Assembly (NCBI GenBank): GCA_004558145.1
Contig: SFDQ01000015.1
Coordinates: 1 to 34,967 of the forward strand
Direction of reading: 5' to 3'
Length of the DNA: 34,967 nucleotides
Origin: Oscillospiraceae bacterium
Lineage (GTDB): Bacteria; Bacillota_A; Clostridia; Oscillospirales; Ruminococcaceae
The position numbers were made by a program, and so were the translations under genes. This document shows, piece after piece, positions 29,736-34,967 of this stretch. Numbering within the stretch: the first letter of the stretch is position 1; each line of letters starts with the position of its first letter. The notes under the pieces are model-generated. The model was not told where the DNA came from. It ran no database searches and saw only the letters and a program-made list of their open reading frames with translations.

Positions 29736-30905
29736 ATGAAAACAAAAGTTTTGAACTGGTTCCAGAAGTACACCATGGTCCTGATCCTGCTGCTGGTGTT
29801 CGCCTTCTTCGCCTGGCAGACGGGCGGCAAGATCATGCTGCCCCAGAACATCACCAACCTGATCGCCCAGAACGCCTACGTCTTCATCCTGGCCACCGGC
29901 ATGCTGCTGTGCATCCTCACCGGCGGCAACATCGACCTCTCGGTGGGCTCGGTGGTCTGCTTCACCGGCGCTGTGGGCGCGCTGCTCATGGCCACCGGCA
30001 TGAACATGTGGCTGGCAGTGGGCATCATGCTGCTCATCGGCCTTGCCATCGGCGCGTTCCAGGCCTTCTGGATCGCCTATGTGCATGTGCCGCCCTTCAT
30101 CACCACCCTGGCGGGCATGCTGATCTTCCGCGGCCTGTCCAACGTGGTGCTGGACGGCCGCACCCAGTCCATCTCCGACCAGACCTTCAAGGACGTGTTC
30201 GGCGGCGGCGCCACCTGCTACCTGCCCGACATCTTCGGCGGCGGCGCGGTGAACGTGCTGGCGCTGGTGGTGGGCATCGCGGCCTGCGTCATCTATCTGG
30301 CGGTGGTGGCCGTGAACCGCATCAACCGCGTCAAGAAAGGCTATCCCGTCGGCTCGCTGCCCGCGCTTGCGGTGCGCAGCCTGGTGATTGTGGCGGCGCT
30401 GCTGTTCTTCACCATCAAGCTCAGCCAGTACAAGGGCATCCCCACCGCTCTGGTGTGGGTGGCGCTGGTCATCTGCGTTTACGCCTACATCGCCTCCAAG
30501 ACCACCATCGGCCGTCACCTCTATGCGGTGGGCGGCAACGAGAAGGCCACCAAACTCTCCGGCATCGACACCAAGAAGGTCTACTTCTTTGCCTACACCA
30601 ACATGGGCTTTTTGGCGGCCCTGGCCGGCGTGCTCACCATCGCCCGCATGGCCTCCGCCCAGCCCACCTACGGCGACGGCTATGAGATGGACGCCATCGG
30701 CGCCTGCTTCATCGGCGGCGCATCCGCCTACGGCGGCGTGGGCACCGTGCCCGGCGTCATCATCGGCGCTGTGCTGATGGGCGTCATCAACCTGGGCATG
30801 AGCATCATGGGCATCGACCAGAACTTCCAGAAGGTCGTCAAGGGCGGCGTTCTGCTGGCCGCTGTGGTGTTCGATGTGATCTCCAAGCGCAACGAGTCCC
30901 GGTAA
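29736..30905 (+). CDS. gguB: Sugar ABC transporter permease, GguB/MmsB type
   Basis: 389 residues, highly hydrophobic, with about ten or eleven TM helices. Family motifs are GGNIDLSVGSVV (about 66-77), VPPFITTLAGMLIFRGL, GRHLYAVGGNEKATKLSGID (about 264-283) and GAVLMGVINLGMSI near the end. These match the RbsC/XylH/GguB group. GGAG ribosome binding site 15 bases after the ATPase stop. Forms the membrane pore for the ChvE-like binding protein and the GguA-like ATPase. Confidence 0.93.
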   Translation: MKTKVLNWFQKYTMVLILLLVFAFFAWQTGGKIMLPQNITNLIAQNAYVFILATGMLLCILTGGNIDLSVGSVVCFTGAVGALLMATGMNMWLAVGIMLLIGLAIGAFQAFWIAYVHVPPFITTLAGMLIFRGLSNVVLDGRTQSISDQTFKDVFGGGATCYLPDIFGGGAVNVLALVVGIAACVIYLAVVAVNRINRVKKGYPVGSLPALAVRSLVIVAALLFFTIKLSQYKGIPTALVWVALVICVYAYIASKTTIGRHLYAVGGNEKATKLSGIDTKKVYFFAYTNMGFLAALAGVLTIARMASAQPTYGDGYEMDAIGACFIGGASAYGGVGTVPGVIIGAVLMGVINLGMSIMGIDQNFQKVVKGGVLLAAVVFDVISKRNESR

Positions 30906-30927
30906 CGCCCGGCAAAGGAGCTTACTT

Positions 30928-32403
30928 ATGTACTATATCGGCATTGACCTGGGCACCTCCGCCGTCAAGCTGCTGCTGGTGGACGGCGAGGGCCATATCC
31001 TCAACACGGTGAGCGGGGAGTACCCCCTGGAATTCCCCCATCCCGGCTGGAGCCAGCAGAACCCCGAGGACTGGAAATACGCCGTTCTCGCCGGCATCCC
31101 CCGCCTTTTGGAGGGCTTTGACCGCTCTCAGGTGGCGGGCATCGGCTGCGGCGGCCAGATGCACGGCCTTGTGGTGCTGGACTCCGACGACAGGGTCATC
31201 CGTCCCGCCATTCTGTGGAACGACGGCCGCACCGCAAAACAGGTGGACTACCTGAACGGAACGGTGGGCAAAAAGACTCTGTCGGACCTCACCGCAAACA
31301 TCGCCTTCGCCGGCTTCACCGCGCCGAAACTGCTTTGGATGCGGGAAAACGAGCCGGAAAACTTTGCCCGCATCGCCAAGATCATGCTGCCCAAGGACTA
31401 CATCAACTACGTCCTCACCGGCGTGCACTGCTGCGATTACTCCGACGCCTCCGGCATGCTTCTGCTGGACGTGGAGCACAAATGCTGGAGCAAAGAGATG
31501 CTGGACATCTGCGGCGTGAAAGAGGAGCAGATGCCTCAGCTGTTTGAGAGCTGGCAGCCGGTGGGTACCCTCACCGAGAGCATGGCCGTGCTGCTGGGCC
31601 TGGACCCGGCGGTGAAGGTGGTGGCCGGCGCGGGCGACAACGCCGCCGCGGCGGTGGGCACCGGCGTGGTGGGTGCGGGCGGATGCAACATCAGCCTGGG
31701 CACCTCCGGCACGGTGTTCATCTCCTCCGACAAGTTCGGCGTGGACCCGAACAACGCCCTGCACGCCTTCGCCCATGCGGACGGCGGCTGGCACCTGATG
31801 GGCTGCATGCTTTCGGCGGCCTCCTGCAACAAGTGGTTGTGCGAGGAAATCCTGAACACCGCCGATTACGCCGCCGAGCAAAAACCCATCACCGACGAAA
31901 AACTCGGCCATAACCATGTGTATTTCCTGCCTTACCTCATGGGCGAGCGCAGCCCCATCAACGACACCAACGTCCGGGGCGCCTTTGTGGGCATGACCAT
32001 GGACACCACCCGAGCCGATCTGGTGCAGGCGGTGCTGGAGGGCGTGGCCTTCGCCATCCGCGATTCGGTGGAGGTGGCCCGCTCCCTGGGGGTGGACATT
32101 CCCGTGAGCAAGGTCTGCGGCGGCGGCAGCCGCTCGGACCTGTGGTGCCGCATCATCGCCAACGTGCTGGGCATCCCGCTGCAGCGCCTCAAGACCGAGC
32201 AGGGCCCCGGCTACGGCGGCGCGATGCTGGCCATGGTGGGCTGCGGGCGGTTTGCTTCGGTGCAGGCCGCCGCCGACGCGCTGGTGGAGGTGGCAGGGGA
32301 GATACGGCCCGAGCCGGAGCTCACCGCGCTCTATGAGCAGCGCTACCGCAGCTTCTCGCTGCTTTATCCCGCGCTCAAGTCAACGTTTGCGCAGCTGGTG
32401 TGA
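30928..32403 (+). CDS. xylB: FGGY-family pentulose kinase, xylulokinase-like
   Basis: 491 residues. The N-terminal phosphate motif is YIGIDLGTSAVKLLLVDGEG, substrate-loop GGQMHGLVVLD, then WNDGRT, catalytic D237 in GAGDNAAAAVG, SLGTSGTVF, and C-terminal CGGGSRSDLWCRIIANVLGIPLQ. The length and motif set fit xylulokinase (D-xylulose + ATP to D-xylulose 5-phosphate). FGGY substrate assignment by sequence is imprecise, so another ketopentose such as L-ribulose is possible. AAAGGAGC ribosome binding site 22 bases after gguB. It would act on the ketose made by the isomerase at 33093. Confidence 0.88.
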   Translation: MYYIGIDLGTSAVKLLLVDGEGHILNTVSGEYPLEFPHPGWSQQNPEDWKYAVLAGIPRLLEGFDRSQVAGIGCGGQMHGLVVLDSDDRVIRPAILWNDGRTAKQVDYLNGTVGKKTLSDLTANIAFAGFTAPKLLWMRENEPENFARIAKIMLPKDYINYVLTGVHCCDYSDASGMLLLDVEHKCWSKEMLDICGVKEEQMPQLFESWQPVGTLTESMAVLLGLDPAVKVVAGAGDNAAAAVGTGVVGAGGCNISLGTSGTVFISSDKFGVDPNNALHAFAHADGGWHLMGCMLSAASCNKWLCEEILNTADYAAEQKPITDEKLGHNHVYFLPYLMGERSPINDTNVRGAFVGMTMDTTRADLVQAVLEGVAFAIRDSVEVARSLGVDIPVSKVCGGGSRSDLWCRIIANVLGIPLQRLKTEQGPGYGGAMLAMVGCGRFASVQAAADALVEVAGEIRPEPELTALYEQRYRSFSLLYPALKSTFAQLV

Positions 32404-32437
32404 ATCACCGCAAAACGACCCATCGAGGTGAAAGGAT

Positions 32438-33073
32438 ATGACTGTTTACTCTGTGTTCGACCCCGCCTTCGCGCCCTATGGCAAGGTGCTCACCGGCTAC
32501 GACACCGCGCCGCTGGTGGAGACCCTGCGGCGGGTGACCCCGCTGCCGGAAGGCGTGGACTATGTGCCCGCCCAGCCGGAACTGGAGGCCCTGCCCATCG
32601 CCGGGCAGCTTTCCACCAACGCTTACGGCGGCATGCCCATCCAGCTGGGGTGGTGCAACGGCCACAACACCAAACTCAACTGCCTGGAATACCACCGGGA
32701 CAGCGAGCTCAACTGCGGCGCGGACGACTTCATCCTGCTGCTGGCAAAAGAGGACGAGATCGAAAACGGCATGCTGGACACCGCAAAGGTCAAAGCCTTC
32801 AAGGTGCCTGCCGGCGCGCTGGTGGAGGTCTATGCCACCACATTGCACTACGCCCCCTGCTCGGCGGCCAAAAACGCCGGCTTCCGCGTGGTGGTGGTGC
32901 TGCCCAAGGGCACCAACGGCCCCCGGCCGGCCCTGACCCCCGTCGACCCGGAGGATGCGTACCTCACCGCATGCAACAAGTGGCTGCTGGCCCACCCGGA
33001 ATCCAGCGAGGCAAAGGGCGGGGCCAAGGCGGGCCTTTCCGGCGAAAACATCGACATCGCAGAGCTTCTGTGA
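32438..33073 (+). CDS. DUF4867 family protein, cupin-like, sugar operon
   Basis: 211 residues, cytoplasmic. Central strands NCLEYHRDSELNCGADDFILLLAKEDEIENG and FKVPAGALVEVYATTLHYAPC look like a cupin barrel with possible metal ligands E/H (EYH, LHYAPC). The family is commonly seen with sugar isomerases and kinases in clostridia, but I know of no established activity. A role as epimerase, mutarotase or lyxose-isomerase-like helper is only a guess from fold and position. GAGGTGAAAGGAT ribosome binding site. Assignment to DUF4867 is from memory of the pattern and should be confirmed by a profile search. Confidence 0.7.
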   Translation: MTVYSVFDPAFAPYGKVLTGYDTAPLVETLRRVTPLPEGVDYVPAQPELEALPIAGQLSTNAYGGMPIQLGWCNGHNTKLNCLEYHRDSELNCGADDFILLLAKEDEIENGMLDTAKVKAFKVPAGALVEVYATTLHYAPCSAAKNAGFRVVVVLPKGTNGPRPALTPVDPEDAYLTACNKWLLAHPESSEAKGGAKAGLSGENIDIAELL

Positions 33074-33092
33074 CAAAAAGGAGAGAAAGACA

Positions 33093-34559
33093 ATGAACAT
33101 CCCTGAGGTGAAACTGGGCATCATCGCTGTTTCCCGCGACTGCTTCCCCATCGCGCTGTCCACCAAACGCCGCCAGAACATCGTGGCCGCCTACGGCGAG
33201 GGCCTGTATGAATGCCCCGTCACGGTGGAAAACGAGGCGGACGCTCTGAAGGCGCTGGAGGATGTGAAGGCCCACGGCGTGAACGCGCTGGTGGTGTTCC
33301 TGGGCAACTTCGGCCCCGAGACCCCCGAGACCCTGCTGTGCCAGAAGTTCGACGGCCCCACCATGTATGTGGCCGCCGCGGAGGGCGACGGCGACCTCAT
33401 CAACGGCCGCGGCGACGCTTACTGCGGCGTGCTGAACTGCTCCTATAACCTGGGCATGCGCCACCTGAAGGCCTACATCCCCGAGTATCCCGTGGGCACC
33501 GCCGAGGAGTGCGCCGAGATGATCCGGGGCTTTGTGCCGGTGGCCCGCGCCATCATTGGCGTGAAGAACCTGAAGATCATCACCTTTGGCCCCCGCCCCC
33601 AGGACTTCTTCGCCTGCAACGCCCCCATCAAGGGCCTGTATGAGCTGGGCGTGGAAGTGGAGGAAAACAGCGAGCTTGACCTGCTGGTGGCCTACAAAGC
33701 CCATGCCGGCGACGCGCGCATCCCCGAAGTGGTGGCGGACATGAAGGCCGAGATGGGGGAGAACACCTACCCCGACCTGCTGGAGCGGATGGCGCAGTTC
33801 GAACTGACCCTGCTGGACTGGGCCGAGGCCCACAAGGGCGCCCGCAAGTACGTGGCCTTCGCGGACAAGTGCTGGCCCGCCTTCCCCGAGCAGTTCGGCT
33901 TTGAGCCCTGCTATGTCAACTCCCGGCTGGCCTCCCGGGGCATCCCCGTGGCCTGCGAGGTGGACATCTACGGCGCGCTCAGCGAGTACATCGGCGCCTG
34001 CATCACCGGCGACGCCGTCACCCTGCTGGACATCAACAACTCGGTGCCCAAGTACATCTACGACGAGGACATCGCCGGCAAGTTCGACTACACCCTCAAG
34101 GACACCTTCATGGGCTTCCACTGCGGCAACACCCCCAGCTGCAAGATGTGCAGCGGCTGCGCCGTGAAGTATCAGCTCATCCAGAACCGTCTGCTGGAGA
34201 ACGGCGGCACCCCCGACTTCACCCGCGGCACTCTGGAGGGCGACATCGCCCCCGGCGAGGTCACCTTCTACCGCCTGCAGTGCGACAGCGAGGGCAGCCT
34301 GCGCAGCTACATCGCCCAGGGCGAGGTGCTGCCGGTGGCCACCCGCTCCTTCGGCGGCATCGGTATCTTCGCCATCCCGGAGATGGGCCGCTTCTACCGC
34401 CACGTGCTCATCCAGAAGCGCTATCCCCACCACGGCGCGGTGGCCTTTGCCCACTGCGGCAAGGCCCTGTTCGAGGTGTTCAAGTACCTGGGCGTGACCG
34501 ACATCGCCTGGAACCAGCCCAAGACGCTGCCGTACCCCACCGAGAACCCCTTTGCCTGA
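33093..34559 (+). CDS. L-fucose/L-arabinose isomerase-family protein
   Basis: 488 residues. Two N-terminal Rossmann-like domains (KLGIIAVSRDCFPI..., VNALVVFLGNFGPET) are followed by a catalytic domain with likely Mn ligands E289 (ACEVDIYGALSEY) and D313 (LLDINNS), and H343 in GFHCGNTP. This matches the FucI/AraA-like aldose isomerase group, in a subgroup distinct from classical FucI (about 590 aa) and AraA (about 500 aa). A cysteine cluster C344, C350, C353 and C356 sits beside the active-site region. It should interconvert an aldose and ketose for the kinase at 30928. The ATG follows AAAAAGGAG; the longer upstream frame runs through the previous gene and is rejected. Confidence 0.85.
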   Translation: MNIPEVKLGIIAVSRDCFPIALSTKRRQNIVAAYGEGLYECPVTVENEADALKALEDVKAHGVNALVVFLGNFGPETPETLLCQKFDGPTMYVAAAEGDGDLINGRGDAYCGVLNCSYNLGMRHLKAYIPEYPVGTAEECAEMIRGFVPVARAIIGVKNLKIITFGPRPQDFFACNAPIKGLYELGVEVEENSELDLLVAYKAHAGDARIPEVVADMKAEMGENTYPDLLERMAQFELTLLDWAEAHKGARKYVAFADKCWPAFPEQFGFEPCYVNSRLASRGIPVACEVDIYGALSEYIGACITGDAVTLLDINNSVPKYIYDEDIAGKFDYTLKDTFMGFHCGNTPSCKMCSGCAVKYQLIQNRLLENGGTPDFTRGTLEGDIAPGEVTFYRLQCDSEGSLRSYIAQGEVLPVATRSFGGIGIFAIPEMGRFYRHVLIQKRYPHHGAVAFAHCGKALFEVFKYLGVTDIAWNQPKTLPYPTENPFA

Positions 34560-34575
34560 GCGGGAGGAAAAAACG

Positions 34576-34967
34576 ATGAAATTCTTTATCGACACGGCGA
34601 ACGTGGACGAAATCCGCGCGGCGAACGACATGGGTGTCATCGCGGGCGTGACCACGAACCCCAGCCTCATCGCCAAAGAAGGGCGGGACTACGCCGAGAC
34701 CCTGGCGGAGATCGCGTCCATCGTGGACGGGCCCATCTCCGGCGAGGTGAAGGCCACCACCACCGACGCGGCGGGCATGATCGAGGAAGGCCGCGCCATC
34801 TATGCCCTGGACCCCAAGCACATGGTGGTGAAGATCCCCATGACTGCCGAGGGCCTCAAGGCCATCAAGGTGCTGAGCGCCGAGGGCATCCCCACCAACT
34901 GCTCGCTCATCTTTTCCGCCAACCAGGCGCTGCTGGCGGCTCGGGCGGGCGCGGCCTATGTGTCGCC
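34576..34967 (+). CDS. Small transaldolase / fructose-6-phosphate aldolase family (cut by window end)
   Basis: The first 130 codons are visible. MKFFIDTANVDEIRAAND, GVTTNPSLIAKEG, ISGEV and HMVVKIPMTAEG (Schiff-base lysine near 87) are hallmarks of the TalB-like/FSA family of about 215 residues. TNCSLIFSANQALLAARAGA follows the expected barrel strand. It transfers dihydroxyacetone units between sugar phosphates, linking xylulose 5-phosphate produced by this operon to glycolysis. GGGAGG ribosome binding site, 16 bases after the isomerase. The 3' end lies outside the window. Whether it is a true transaldolase or an aldolase cannot be decided from this part. Confidence 0.92.
   Translation, partial: MKFFIDTANVDEIRAANDMGVIAGVTTNPSLIAKEGRDYAETLAEIASIVDGPISGEVKATTTDAAGMIEEGRAIYALDPKHMVVKIPMTAEGLKAIKVLSAEGIPTNCSLIFSANQALLAARAGAAYVS

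Noticed and set aside
28188..34676. Long minus-strand frames opposite gguA/gguB and the isomerase
   Set aside because: No recognisable domains; the plus strand has complete ABC and isomerase motifs with ribosome binding sites.
1..34967. CRISPR arrays, insertion sequences and prophage genes
   Set aside because: No regularly spaced repeats, transposase, integrase or phage structural motifs seen on either strand.

Overview
The window looks like a chromosomal segment from a GC-rich anaerobic clostridium, most likely Oscillospiraceae/Ruminococcaceae (Faecalibacterium/Gemmiger-like). This placement is inferred from gene content and was not tested by alignment. The clues are a tmRNA whose tag reads (A)ANNNKLAVAA, a clostridial [FeFe] hydrogenase and rubrerythrin, a B12-dependent ribonucleotide reductase, a DUF3048 lipoprotein, and sugar ABC genes of Firmicutes type. 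I see no insertion sequences, phage genes or CRISPR arrays.

Layout. (1) 1-3125: the 3' end of an unidentified RNA with a terminator, a membrane c-di-GMP phosphodiesterase (degenerate GGDEF, intact EAL), and ssrA. (2) 3131-5716: an oxidative-stress operon with a PerR-like regulator behind a perfect PerR-type palindrome. It is coupled to an [FeFe] hydrogenase that runs in frame, with no stop codon, into a two-rubredoxin rubrerythrin that has its own internal ribosome binding site. (3) 5737-8751: an HTH protein and a membrane Ser/Thr-kinase-like protein lacking the usual VAIK lysine, then a lipoprotein with a repeated domain and a small membrane protein. (4) 8869-11341: nrdJ behind two NrdR boxes placed 32 bp centre to centre over the promoter.

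(5) 11353-24289: two paralogous modules. Each has a histidine kinase and OmpR-type regulator on the minus strand, divergent from a large lipoprotein on the plus strand that joins an N-terminal propeller-like region to a solute-binding domain. Each divergent promoter region carries four half-sites: two tandem hexamers 11 bp apart facing two inverted copies 11 bp apart. The half-site is CTCTAA in module 1 and CTTGAA in module 2. Module 2 continues into two sugar-type ABC permeases, an HlyD-like adaptor and a MacB/FtsX-like membrane protein, with no ATPase gene. This is the least conventional system in the window.

(6) 24234-25594: a DUF3048 lipoprotein with its own promoter. (7) 25596-34967: a LacI-family regulator divergent from a monosaccharide operon: ChvE-like binding protein, GguA-like ATPase, GguB-like permease, xylulokinase-like kinase, DUF4867 protein, FucI/AraA-like isomerase and a small transaldolase cut by the window end. 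Together they would import an aldose, isomerise and phosphorylate it, and feed the pentose phosphate pathway. The actual sugar cannot be read from the sequence.
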